From: Balaenoptera acutorostrata
Lineage: Eukaryota > Chordata > Mammalia > Artiodactyla > Balaenopteridae
Length of the DNA: 64,000 bases
Assembly (NCBI RefSeq): GCF_949987535.1
Contig: NW_026646029.1
Coordinates: 620,001-684,000, forward strand
Direction of reading: 5' to 3'
In this document: positions 35,199 to 47,520 of the stretch, piece after piece
Layout of the letters: each line of letters starts with the position of its first letter
How positions within the stretch are numbered: position 1 is the stretch's first letter
The notes under the pieces: generated by a model
What the model saw: only the letters and a program-made list of their open reading frames with translations
Database searches by the model: none
What the model was told of the DNA's origin: nothing
Program-made: the position numbers and the translations under genes

Positions 35199-36960
35199 TC
35201 TATAAGTGATATCTTATGATAAGTGTCTTTTTCTGTGTGACTTATTTCACTTAGAATCGTCGTACCTAAATCCACTCATCGTGCTGCTACTAGCCTTATG
35301 ACGTGGATTTCATGGCTGAGTGATATTCCATTGTACATGAGGACCACAACTTCGTTATCCACTTTTCTCTTTCCTAGGATATTTAAGGTGTAATGAAGTG
35401 GGGGTTCTTGTCAACAGAGCAGCCCTAAATTTTGGGGTGCCTGTGTCTTGCTGATTTTTAGTTTTCCCAATTTATACGCCCATGAGTGGAAGTGCCCTAT
35501 GCTCTCCAAGCTGTGTTTTTTTCATATGTTTCAGGACACACCGTACACTTCTCCAGAGTGGCTGTTGGCAATTTACATCCCGCCCATCAGCGTAGCAAGG
35601 CTCCCCTTTCTCCATGGCTGGTCCTGCATTTCTGGTTTGGACACATTTTTCCGCATGGCCCTTTTGCCCGCTGGGAAGCGAGACTTCTTTGGAGCGCTGA
35701 TTTGCCTTTCCAGGTTGCTTGGTTGGCCAAAAAGGGCGTATGCGTTTTTTCCTGAATATATTCAGGAAAAACCGCATACGCCCTTTTTGGCCAAGGGCAT
35801 CATTGTCCACGTTTTGCCGCTTTTCATGTGCTTTCAAGGCGATTCGAATCTACCTCCTGAAATCTGTTTCCTGCAATTCTGCCTTGCTTTCAAAGCCTCT
35901 TCGTTGCCTTCCCTCAATATATTTGTGGACGAGAGTTATCATTTATAACTCTGCAGGTTTGTGAATTGCAGTGCCCCTGAGCTCCATTTTTCCAGTCGCT
36001 TTTTTGGGAGCTGGCCGCAAAAGTGCAGGATTGCTTCAGGCCCTCTTCTGGTTCTGGGGGGCAGGCTGAGCTTGTGGTTAATTCTTCTTCCTGATGGGAA
36101 AATAGAGTGACCTGTGCCTGTCCCAACCCCTAGAGCTAGTCTCTCATTGGTTCCCCCTCTTCCCGTTCATCCTCAGGACAAATTGCAACCTGTACGGAAC
36201 AGGAGGTTAAAGGTGCTGATTCTCCAAGGAGGGAGATGGCTAGTAAAGCGGCTGGAATGGCGAACCCGAGCACAAGGAGATGAGAAATGAGGTGCGTTTT
36301 AGAAACCTTTCCCGATCACACGGTGTACCATCTTCTGGGTTTCTCATGCATGTTTTCGACGTAGGAAGATGCCCTTGAACCTGGAGATTTGGGACCCATG
36401 GGATGGGTACCATGCAGTATTACTTTAAAGGGTCTGCGTTGGCTCACGCAACCTCACCAAACCTCTCAGCCCCAAGAGTGTCCACCCTTATGTCTCAATC
36501 AGCTGTGGGTCTAGATATGGTCAATCCAGGTTGCATCACAGCCCCTGAACGAATTTTGTAAGAATATCTCTCTTTTTCACTGTCTTTGTTTCACGGGTTT
36601 TGAAAAGTCATTTCTTTTTATAAAGGGGTTTAGCTGCTTTTCACGGCTGTGTTTATGCCGCTTTACACCCCCTTGACTCACTTACAGAGAGATATCAATA
36701 CATAGGTTTGAAGATTCTTACTAGTCAGATATATTCTTGTGCGGTGAATAGGGGGTGTTGAGGCCAGTTCACTGAGCAAGGAGTAGGTCTTGTCTACTAC
36801 ATATTGGGTTTATGGAACGGTATCTGAGCTAATTTGAAACCCTTGTTTTATGCATCACCCCACCTCACCTTTCCCGTTCAGCAGCCATAGTGTGTTTTCT
36901 GAACGTGTGACTCTGTTCTGTTTTGTAATTCAGTTCAAGTGTAGCGTTTTTTACATTCCC
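35199..36960 (+). repeat. Satellite monomer 21, 1762 bp
   Basis: Palindrome at 35723-35794 with the A-to-C change. It has the 2 bp gain of monomer 19. The region near 36600 still reads 'aaagtcatttc' like monomers 18 and 20, but the last ~250 bp switch to the 'ttgtgcgg' and 'gaggcc' class. Confidence 0.97.
35472..35837 (-). pseudogene. L1 ORF2 remnant with restored frame, duplicate copy (monomer 21)
   Basis: This carries the same 2 bp gain as monomer 19, 3,522 bp to the left. It differs by a private change in the residues before TRNAGP (KCVQ instead of KSVQ), caused by 'acacattttt' on the plus strand at 35641, and by the common A-to-C change in the palindrome's right arm. Confidence 0.75.
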
Positions 36961-38718
36961 TCTATAAGTGATATCTTATGATAAGTGTCTTTTTCTGTGT
37001 GACTTATTTCACTTAGAATCGTCGTACCTAAATACACTCATCGTGCTGCTACTAGCCTTATGACGTGGATTTCATGGCTGAGTGATATTCCATTGTACAT
37101 GAGGACCACAACTTCGTTATCCACTTTTCTCTTTCCTAGGATATTTAAGGTGTAATGAAGTGGGGGTTCTTGTCAACAGAGCAGCCCTAAACTTTGGGGT
37201 GCCTGTGTCTTGCTGATTTTTACTTTTCCCAATTTATACGCCCATGAGTGGAAGTGCCCTATGCTCTCCAAGCTGTGTTTTTTAGATGTTTCAGGACACA
37301 CCGTACACTTCTCCAGAGTGGCTGTTGGCAATTTACATCCCGCCCATCAGCGTAGCAAGGCTCCCCTTTCTCCATGGTCGGTCCTGCATTTCTGGTTTGG
37401 ACACTTTTTTCCGCATGGCCCTTTTGCCCGCTGGGAAGCGAGACTTCTTTGGAGCGCTGATTTGCCTTTCCAGGTTGCTTGGTTGGCCAAAAAGGGCGTA
37501 TGCGTTTTTTCCTGAATATATTCAGGAAAAAACGCATATGCCCTTTTTGGCCAAGGGCATCATTGTCCACGTTTTGCCGCTTTTCATGTGCTTTCAAGGC
37601 GATTCGAATCTACCTCCTGAAATCTGTTTCCTGCAATTCTGCCTTGCTTTCAAAGCCTCTTCCTTGCCTTCCCTCAATATATTTGTGGACGAGAGTTATC
37701 ATTTATAACTCTGCAGGTTTGTGAATTGCAGTGCCCCTGAGCTCCATTTTTCCAGTCGCTTTTTTGGGAGCTGGCCGCAAAAGTGCAGGATTGCTTCAGG
37801 CCCTCTTCTGGTTCTGGGGGGCAGGCTGAGCTTGTGGTTAATTCTTTTTCCTGATGGGAAAATAGAGTGACCTGTGCCTGTCCCAACCCCTAGAGCTAGT
37901 CTCTCATTGGTTCCCCCTCTTCCCGTTCATCCTCAGGACAAATTGCAACCTGTACGGAACAGGAGGTTAAAGGTGCTGATTCTCCAAGGAGGGAGATGCC
38001 TAGTAAAGCGGCTGGAATGGCGAACCCGAGCACAAGGAGATGAGAAATGAGGTGCGTTTTAGAAACCTTTCCCGATCACACGGTGTACCATCTTCTGGGT
38101 TTCTCATGCATGTTTTCGACGTAGGAAGATGCCCTTGAACCTGGAGATTTGGGACCCATGGGATGGGTACCATGCAGTATTACTTTAAAGGGTCTGCGTT
38201 GGCTCACGCAACCTCACCAAACCTCTCAGCCCCAAGAGTGTCCACCCTTATGTCTCAATCAGCTGTGGGTCTAGATATGGTCAATCCAGGTTGCATCACA
38301 GCCCCTGAACGAATTTTGTAAGAATTTCTCTCTCTTTCACTGTCTTTGTTTCACGGGTTTTGAAAAGTAATTTCTTTTTATTATGGGGTTTAGCTGATTT
38401 TCACGGCTGTGTTTAGGCCGCTTTACACCCCCTTGACTCACTTACAGAGAGATATCAATACATAGGTTTGAAGATTCTTACTAGTCAGATATATTCTTGT
38501 GCGGTGAATAGGGGGTGTTGAGGCCAGTTCACTGAGCAAGGAGTAGGTCTTGTCTACTACATATTGGGTTTATGGAACGGTATCTGAGCTAATTTGAAAC
38601 CCTTGTTTTATGCATCACCCCACCTCCCCTTTCCCGTTCAGCAGCCATAGTGTGTTTTCTGAACGTGTGACTCTGTTCTGTTTTGTAATTCAGTTCAAGT
38701 GTAGCGGTTTTCATTCCC
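36961..38718 (+). repeat. Satellite monomer 22 (mosaic), 1758 bp
   Basis: Palindrome at 37483-37554 with one mismatch ('catatgcc'). The start ('cctaaatacactc') and end ('tgattttcacgg', 2 bp junction deletion) match monomer 10. The middle ('ccatggtcgg', 'cttccttgcc', 'ctttttcctg') matches monomer 24. Private: 'tttacttttcc', 'gagatgcctag'. Confidence 0.97.
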
Positions 38719-38795
38719 TCTATAAGTGATATCTTATGATAAGTGTCTTTTTCTGTGTGACTTATTTCACTTAGAATCGTCGTACCTAAATCCAC
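38589..38795 (-). pseudogene. L1 ORF2 extreme C-terminus, second open copy (monomer 22/23 junction)
   Basis: This is identical in translation to the copy at 17465-17671, 21,124 bp to the left, and has the same 2 bp deletion and the same 'cctcccc' variant. It is one of the markers that tie monomers 10-11 to 22-23. Confidence 0.85.
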
Positions 38796-40479
38796 TCATC
38801 GTGCTGCTACTAGCCTTATGACGTGGATTTCATGGCTGAGTGATATTCCATTGTACATGAGGAGCACAACTTCTTTATCCACTTTTCTCTTTCCTAGGAT
38901 ATTTAAGGTTTAATGAAGTGGGGGGTTCTTGTCAACAGAGCAGCCCTAAACTTTGGGGTGCCTGTGTCTTGCTGATTTTTAGTTTTCCCAATTTATACGC
39001 CCATGAGTGGAAGTGCCCTATGCTCTCCAAGCTGTGTTTTTTAGATATTTCAGGACACACCGTACACTTCTCCAGAGTGGCTGTTGGCAATTTACATCCC
39101 GCCCATCAGCGTAGCAAGGCTCCCCTTTCTCCATGGCCGGTCCTGCATTTCTGGTTTGGACACTTTTTTCCGCATGGCCCTTTTGCCCGCTGGGAAGCGA
39201 GACTTCTTTGGAGCGCTGATTTGCCTTTCCAGGTTGCTTGGTTGGCCAAAAAGGGCGTATGCGTTTTTTCCTGAATATATTCAGGAAAAAACGCATACGC
39301 CCTTTTTGGCCAAGGGCATCATTGTCCACGTTTTGCCGCTTTTCATGTGCTTTCAAGGCGATTTGAATCTACCTCCTGAAATCTGTTTCCTGCAATTCTG
39401 CCTTGCTTTCAAAGCCTCTTCGTTGCCTTCCCTCAATATATTTGTGGACGAGAGTTATCATTTATAACTCTGCAGGTTTGTGAATTGCAGTGCCCCTGAG
39501 CTCCATTTTTCCAGTCGCTTTTTTGGGAGCTGGCCGCAAAAGTGCAGGATTGCTTCAGGCCCTCTTCTGGTTCTGGGGGGCAGGCTGAGCTTGTGGTTAA
39601 TTCTTCTTCCTGATGGGAAAATAGAGTGACCTGTGCCTGTCCCAACCCCTAGAGCTAGTCTCTCATTGGTTCCCCCTCTTCCCGTTCATCCTCAGGACAA
39701 ATTGCAACCTGTACGGAACAGGAGGTTAAAGGTGCTGATTCTCCAAGGAGGGAGATGGCTAGTAAAGCGGCTGGAATGGCGAACCCGAGCACAAGGAGAT
39801 GAGAAATGAGGTGCGTTTTAGAAACCTTTCCCGATCACACGGTGTACCATCTTCTGGGTTTCTCATGCATGTTTTCGACGTAGGAAGATGCCCTTGAACC
39901 TGGAGATTTGGGACCCATGGGATGGGTACCATGCAGTATTACTTTAAAGGGTCTGCGTTGGCTCACGCAACCTCACCAAACCTCTCAGCCCCAAGAGTGT
40001 CCACCCTTATGTCTCAATCAGCTGTGGGTCTAGATATGGTCAATCCAGGTTGCATCACAGCCCCTGAACGAATTTTGTAAGAATATCTCTCTTTTTCACT
40101 GTCTTTGTTTCACGGGTTTTGAAAAGTAATTTCTTTTTATAATGGGGTTTAGCTGCTTTTCACGGCTGTGTTTATGCCGCTTTACACCCCCTTGACTCAC
40201 TTACAGAGAGATATCAATACATAGGTTTGAAGATTCTTACTAGTCAGATATATTCTTCTGCGGTGAATAGGGTGTGTTGAGTCCAGTTCACTGAGCAAGG
40301 AGTAGGTCTTGTCTACTACATATTGGGTTTATGAAACGGTATCTGAGCTAATTTGAAACCCTTGTTTTATGCATCAACCCATCTCACCTTTCCCGTTCAG
40401 CAACCATAGTTTGTTTTCTAAACGTGTGACTCTGTTCTGTTTTGTAATTCAGTTCAAGTGTAGCGTTTTTTACATTCCC
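38719..40479 (+). repeat. Satellite monomer 23, 1761 bp
   Basis: Perfect palindrome at 39242-39313. It is the partner of monomer 11, with the extra G, 'agatatttcagg', 'gatttgaatc' and 'catcaacccatctc', but without the two private changes of monomer 11 near its 3' side. Confidence 0.97.
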
Positions 40480-42239
40480 TCTATAAGTGATATCTTATGA
40501 TAAGTGTCTTTTTCTGTGTGACTTATTTCACTTAGAATCGTCGTACCTAAATCCACTCATCGTGCTGCTACTAGCCTTACGACGTGGATTTCATGGCTGA
40601 GTGATATTCCATTGTACATGAGGACCACAACTTCGTTATCCACTTTTCTCTTTCCTAGGATATTTAAGGTGTAATGAAGTGGGGGTTCTTGTCAACAGAG
40701 CAGCCCTAAACTTTGGGGTGCCTGTGTCTTGCTGATTTTTAGTTTTCCCAATTTATACGCCCATGAGTGGAAGTGCCCTATGCTCTCCAAGCTGTGTTTT
40801 TTAGATGTTTCAGGACACACCGTACACTTCTCCAGAGTGGCTGTTGGCAATTTACATCCCGCCCATCAGCGTAGCAAGGCTCCCCTTTCTCCATGGTCGG
40901 TCCTGCATTTCTGGTTTGGACACTTTTTTCCGCATGGCCCTTTTGCCCGCTGGGAAGCGAGACTTCTTTGGAGCGCTGATTTGCCTTTCCAGGTGGCTTG
41001 GTTGGCCAAAAAGGGCGTATGCGTTTTTTCCTGAATATATTCAGGAAAAAACGCATACGCCCTTTTTGGCCAAGGGCATCATTGTCCACGTTTTGCCGCT
41101 TTTCATGTGCTTTCAAGGCGATTCGAATCTACCTCCTGAAATCTGTTTCCTGCAATTCTGCCTTGCTTTCAAAGCCTCTTCCTTGCCTTCCCTCAATATA
41201 TTTGTGGACGAGAGTTATCATTTATAACTCTGCAGGTTTGTGAATTGCAGTGCCCCTGAGCTCCATTTTTCCAGTCGCTTTTTTGGAGCTGGCCGCAAAA
41301 GTGCAGGATTGCTTCAGGCCCTCTTCTGGTTCTGGGGGGCAGGCTGAGCTTGTGGTTAATTCTTTTTCCTGATGGGAAAATAGAGTGACCTGTGCCTGTC
41401 CCAACCCCTAGAGCTAGTCTCTCATTGGTTCCCCCTCTTCCCGTTCATCCTCAGGACAAATTGCAACCTGTACGGAACAGGAGGTTAAAGGTGCTGATTC
41501 TCCAAGGAGGGAGATGGCTAGTAAAGCGGCTGGAATGGCGAACCCGAGCACAAGGAGATGAGAAATGAGGTGCGTTTTAGAAACCTTTCCCGATCACACG
41601 GTGTACCATCTTCTGGGTTTCTCATGCATGTTTTCGACGTAGGAAGATGCCCTTGAACCTGGAGATTTGGGACCCATGGGATGGGTACCATGCAGTATTA
41701 CTTTAAAGGGTCTGCATTGGCTCACGCAACCTCACCAAACCTCTCAGCCCCAAGAGTGTCCACCCTTATGTCTCAATCAGCTGTGGGTCTAGATTATGGT
41801 CAATCCAGGTTGCATCACAGCCCCTGAACGAATTTTGTAAGAATATCTCTCTTTTTCACTGTCTTTGTTTCACGGGTTTTGAAAAGTAATTTCTTTTTAT
41901 AATGGGGTTTAGCTGCTTTTCACGGCTGTGTTTATGCCGCTTTACACCCCCTTGACTCACTTACAGAGAGATATCAATACATAGGTTTGAAGATTCTTAC
42001 TAGTCAGATATATTCTTCTGCGGTGAATAGGGTGTGTTGAGTCCAGTTCACTGAGCAAGGAGTAGGTCTTGTCTACTACATATTGGGTTTATGAAACGGT
42101 ATCTGAGCTAATTTGAAACCCTTGTTTTATACATCACCCCACCTCACCTTTCCCGTTCAGCAACCATAGTGTGTTTTCTAAATGTGTGACTCTGTTCTGT
42201 TTTGTAATTCAGTTCAAGTGTAGCGTTTTTTACATTCCC
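40480..42239 (+). repeat. Satellite monomer 24, 1760 bp
   Basis: Perfect palindrome at 41002-41073. Partner of monomer 12. A lost G in 'cttttttggagc' (about 41285) and a gained T in 'tagattatgg' (about 41794) cancel in length. 'caggtggctt' is shared with the B-type monomers. Confidence 0.97.
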
Positions 42240-43999
42240 TCTATAAGTGATATCTTATGATAAGTGTCTTTTTCTGTGTGACTTATTTCACTTAGAATCG
42301 TCGTACCTAAATCCACTCATCGTGCTGCTACTAGCCTTATGACGTGGATTTCATGGCTGAGTGATATTCCATTGTACATGAGGACCACAACTTCGTTATC
42401 CACCTTTCTCTTTCCTAGGATATTTAAGGTGTAATGAAGTGGGGGTTCTTGTCAACAGAGCAGCCCTAAACTTTGGGGTGCCTGTGTCTTGCTGATTTTT
42501 AGTTTTCCCAATTTATACGCCCATGAGTGGAAGTGCCCTATGCTCTCCAAGCTGTGTTTTTTAGATGTTTCAGGACACACCGTACACTTCTCCAGAGTGG
42601 CTGTTGGCAATTTACATCCCGCCCATCAGCGTAGCAAGGCTCCCCTTTCTCCATGGCCGGTCCTGCATTTCTGGTTTGGACACTTTTTTCCGCATGGCCC
42701 TTTTGCCCGCTGGGAAGCGAGACTTCTTTGGAGCGCTGATTTGCCTTTCCAGGTTGCTTGGTTGGCCAAAAAGGGCGTATGCGTTTTTTCCTGAATATAT
42801 TCAGGAAAAACCGCATATGCCCTTTTTGGCCAAGGGCATCATTGTCCACGTTTTGCCGCTTTTCATGTGCTTTCAAGGCGATTCGAATCTACCTCCTGAA
42901 ATCTGTTTCCTGCAATTCTGCCTTGCTTTCAAATCCTCTTTGTTGCCTTCCCTCAATATATTTGTGGACGAGAGTTATCATTTATAACTCTGCAGGTTTG
43001 TGAATTGCAGTGCCCCTGAGCTCCATTTTTCCAGTCGCTTTTTTGGGAGCTGGCCGCAAAAGTGCAGGATTGCTTCAGGCCCTCTTCTGGTTCTGGGGGG
43101 CAGGCTGAGCTTGTGGTTAATTCTTCTTCCTGATGGGAAAATAGAGTGACCTGTGCCTGTCCCAACCCCTAGAGCTAGTCTCTCATTGGTTCCCCCTCTT
43201 CCCGTTCATCCTCAGGACAAATTGCAACCTGTACGGAACAGGAGGTTAAAGGTGCTGATTCTCCAAGGAGGGAGATGGCTAGTAAAGCGGCTGGAATGGC
43301 GAACCCGAGCACAAGGAGATGAGAAATGAGGTGCGTTTTAGAAACCTTTCCCGATCACACGGTGTACCATCTTCTGGGTTTCTCATGCATGTTTTCGACG
43401 TAGGAAGATGCCCTTGAACCTGGAGATTTGGGACCCATGGGATGGGTACCATGCAGTATTACTTTAAAGGGTCTGCGTTGGCTCACGCAACCTCACCAAA
43501 CCTCTCAGCCTCAAGAGTGTCCACCCTTATGTCTCAATCAGCTGTGGGTCTAGATATGGTCAATCCAGGTTGCATCACAGCCCCTGAACGAATTTTGTAA
43601 GAATATCTCTCTTTTTCACTGTCTTTGTTTCACGGGTTTTGAAAAGTAATTTCTTTTTATAATGGGGTTTAGCTGCTTTTCACGGCTGTGTTTATGCCAC
43701 TTTACACCCCCTTGACTCACTTACAGAGAGATATCAATACATAGGTTTGAAGATTCTTACTAGTCAGATATATTCTTGTGCGGTGAATAGGGGGTGTTGA
43801 GGCCAGTTCACTGAGCAAGGAGTAGGTCTTGTCTACTACATATTGGGTTTATGGAACGGTATCTGAGCTAATTTGAAACCCTTGTTTTATGCATCACCCC
43901 ACCTCACATTTCCCGTTCAGCAGCCATAGTGTGTTTTCTGAACGTGTGACTCTGTTCTGTTTGGTAATTCAGTTCAAGTGTAGCGGTTTTTACATTCCC
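42240..43999 (+). repeat. Satellite monomer 25, 1760 bp
   Basis: Palindrome at 42762-42833 with two right-arm mismatches ('accgcatatg'). Partner of monomer 13. Confidence 0.97.
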
Positions 44000-45759
44000 T
44001 CTATAAGTGATATCTTATGATAAGTGTCTTTTTCTGTGTGACTTATTTCACTTAGAATCGTCGTACCTAAATCCACTCATCGTGCTGCTACTAGCCTTAT
44101 GACGTGGATTTCATGGCTGAGTGATATTCCTTTGTACATGAGGACCACAACTTCGTTATCCACTTTTCTCTTTCCTAGGATATTTAAGGTGTAATGAAGT
44201 GGGGGTTCTTGTCAACAGAGCAGCCCTAAACTTTGGGGTGCCTGTGTCTTGCTGATTTTTAGTTTTCCCAATTTATACGCCCATGAGTGGAAGTGCCCTA
44301 TGCTCTCCAAGCTGTGTTTTTTAGATGTTTCAGGACACACCGTACACTTCTCCAGAGTGGCTGTTGGCAATTTACATCCCGCCCATCAGCGTAGCAAGGC
44401 TCCCCTTTCTCCATGGCCGGTCCTGCATTTCTGGTTTGGACACTTTTTTCCGCATGGCCCTTTTGCCCGCTGGGAAGCGAGACTTCTTTGGAGCGCTGAT
44501 TTGCCTTTCCAGGTTGCTTGGTTGGCCAAAAAGGGCGTATGCGTTTTTTCCTGAATATATTCAGGAAAAAAAGCATACGCCCTTTTTGGCCAAGGGCATC
44601 ATTGTCCACGTTTTGCCGCTTTTCATGTGCTTTCAAGGCGATTCGAATCTACCTCCTGAAATCTGTTTCCTGCAATTCTGCCTTGCTTTCAAAGCCTCTT
44701 CGTTGCCTTCCCTCAATATATTTGTGGACGAGAGTTATCATTTATAACTCTGCAGGTTTGTGAATTGCAGTGCCCCTGAGCTCCATTTTTCCAGTCGCTT
44801 TTTTGGGAGCTGGCCGCAAAAGTGCAGGATTGCTTCAGGCCCTCTTCTGGTTCTGGGGGGCAGGCTGAGCTTGTGGTTAATTCTTCTTCCTGATGGGAAA
44901 ATAGAGTGACCTGTGCCTGTCCCAACCCCTAGAGCTAGTCTCTCATTGGTTCCCCCTCTTCCCGTTCATCCTCAGGACAAATTGCAAGCTGTACGGAACA
45001 GGAGGTTAAAGGTGCTGATTCTCCAAGGAGGGAGATGGCTAGTAAAGCGGCTGGAATGGCGAACCCGAGCACAAGGAGATGAGAAATGAGGTGCGTTTTA
45101 GAAACCTTTCCCGATCACACGGTGTACCATCTTCTGGGTTTCTCATGCATGTTTTCGACGTAGGAAGATGCCCTTGAACCTGGAGATTTGGGACCCATGG
45201 GATGGGTACCATGCAGTATTACTTTAAAGGGTCTGCGTTGGCTCACGCAACCTCACCAAACCTCTCAGCCCCAAGAGTGTCCACCCTTATGTCTCAATCA
45301 GCTGTGGGTCTAGATATGGTCAATCCAGGTTGCATCACAGCCCCTGAACGAATTTTGTAAGAATATCTCTCTTTTTCACTGTCTTTGTTTCACGGGTTTT
45401 GAAAAGTAATTTCTTTTTATAATGGGGTTTAGCTGCTTTTCACGGCTGTGTTTATGCCACTTTACACCCCCTTGACTCACTTACAGAGAGATATCAATAC
45501 ATAGGTTTGATGATTCTTACTAGTCAGATATATTCTTGTGCGGTGAATAGGGGGTGTTGAGGCCAGTTCACTGAGCAAGGAGTAGGTCTTGTCTACTACA
45601 TATTGGGTTTATGGAACGGTATCTGAGCTAATTTGAAACCCTTGTTTTATGCATCACCCCACCTCCCCTTTCCCGTTCAGCAGCCATAGTGTGTTTTCTG
45701 AACGTGTGAGTCTGTTCTGTTTTGTAATTCAGTTCAAGTGTAGCGTTTTTTACATTCCC
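44000..45759 (+). repeat. Satellite monomer 26, 1760 bp
   Basis: Palindrome at 44522-44593 with one private mismatch ('aaaaaaagcat'). Partner of monomer 14, sharing 'ttcctttgtac' and 'gcaagctgtac'. Confidence 0.97.
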
Positions 45760-47520
45760 TCTATAAGTGATATCTTATGATAAGTGTCTTTTTCTGTGTG
45801 ACTTATTTCACTTAGAATCGTCGTACCTAAATCCACTCATCGTGCTGCTACTAGCCTTATGACGTGGATTTCATGGCTGAGTGATATTCCATTGTACATG
45901 AGGAGCACAACTTCTTTATCCACTTTTCTCTTTCCTAGGATATTTAAGGTTTAATGAAGTGGGGGGTTCTTGTCAACAGAGCAGCCCTAAACTTTGGGGT
46001 GCCTGTGTCTTGCTGATTTTTAGTTTTCCCAATTTATACGCCCATGAGTGGAAGTGCCCTATGCTCTCCAAGCTGTGTTTTTTAGATGTTTCAGGACACA
46101 CCGTACACTTCTCCAGAGTGGCTGTTGGCAATTTACATCCCGCCCATCAGCGTAGCAAGGCTCCCCTTTCTCCATGGCCGGTCCTGCATTTCTGGTTTGG
46201 ACACTTTTTTCCGCATGGCCCTTTTGCCCGCTGGGAAGCGAGACTTCTTTGGAGCGCTGATTTGCCTTTCCAGGTTGCTTGGTTGGCCAAAAAGGGCGTA
46301 TGCGTTTTTTCCTGAATATATTCAGGAAAAAACGCATACGCCCTTTTTGGCCAAGGGCATCATTGTCCACGTTTTGCCGCTTTTCATGTGCTTTCAAGGC
46401 GATTTGAATCTACCTCCTGAAATCTGTTTCCTGCAATTCTGCCTTGCTTTCAAAGCCTCTTCCTTGCCTTCCCTCAATATATTTGTGGACGAGAGTTATC
46501 ATTTATAACTCTGCAGGTTTGTGAATTGCAGTGCCCCTGAGCTCCATTTTTCCAGTCGCTTTTTTGGGAGCTGGCCGCAAAAGTGCAGGATTGCTTCAGG
46601 CCCTCTTCTGGTTCTGGGGGGCAGGCTGAGCTTATGGTTAATTCTTCTTCCTGATGGGAAAATAGAGTGACCTGTGCCTGTCCCAACCCCTAGAGCTAGT
46701 CTCTCATTGGTTCCCCCTCTTCCCGTTCATCCTCAGGACAAATTGCAACCTGTACGGAACAGGAGGTTAAAGGTGCTGATTCTCCAAGGAGGGAGATGGC
46801 TAGTAAAGTGGCTGGAATGGCGAACCCGAGCACAAGGAGATGAGAAATGAGGTGCGTTTTAGAAACCTTTCCCGATCACACGGTGTACCATCTTCTGGGT
46901 TTCTCATGCATGTTTTCGACGTAGGAAGATGCCCTTGAACCTGGAGATTTGGGACCCATGGGATGGGTACCATGCAGTATTACTTTAAAGGGTCTGCGTT
47001 GGCTCACGCAACCTCACCAAACCTCTCAGCCCCAAGAGTGTCCACCCTTATGTCTCAATCAGCTGTGGGTCTAGATATGGTCAATCCAGGTTGCATCACA
47101 GCCCCTGAACGAATTTTGTAAGAATATCTCTCTTTTTCACTGTCTTTGTTTCACGGGTTTTGAAAAGTAATTTCTTTTTATAATGGGGTTTAGCTGCTTT
47201 TCACGGCTGTGTTTATGCCACTTTACACCCCCTTGACTCACTTACAGAGAGATATCAATACATAGGTTTGATGATTCTTACTAGTCAGATATATTCTTGT
47301 GCGGTGAATAGGGGGTGTTGAGGCCAGTTCACTGAGCAAGGAGTAGGTCTTGTCTACTACATATTGGGTTTATGGAACGGTATCTGAGCTAATTTGAAAC
47401 CCTTGTTTTATGCATCACCCCACCTCCCCTTTCCCGTTCAGCAGCCATAGTGTGTTTTCTGAACGTGTGAGTCTGTTCTGTTTTGTAATTCAGTTCAAGT
47501 GTAGCGTTTTTTACATTCCC
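45760..47520 (+). repeat. Satellite monomer 27 (hybrid), 1761 bp
   Basis: Perfect palindrome at 46283-46354. The 5' part equals monomer 15 ('gaggagcac', 'gcttatggtt'). The 3' part ('ggtttgatgatt', 'gaggcc', 'gtgtgagtctg') equals the end of monomers 14 and 26. Private: 'gtaaagtggctgg'. Confidence 0.97.

Larger units (their letters stand above)
29341..36200 (+). repeat. Tandem duplication of a dimer, 3,522 bp offset (monomers 17b-19a and 19b-21a)
   Basis: The segment from the 3' half of 17 through 18 to the 5' half of 19 recurs as the 3' half of 19 through 20 to the 5' half of 21. Shared rare variants: 'gggtacgatgc', 'gtagtgg', 'cttacaatcg', and the 2 bp gain 'ttttttcatatg'. The breakpoints lie in mid-monomer and are approximate. 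Confidence 0.88.
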
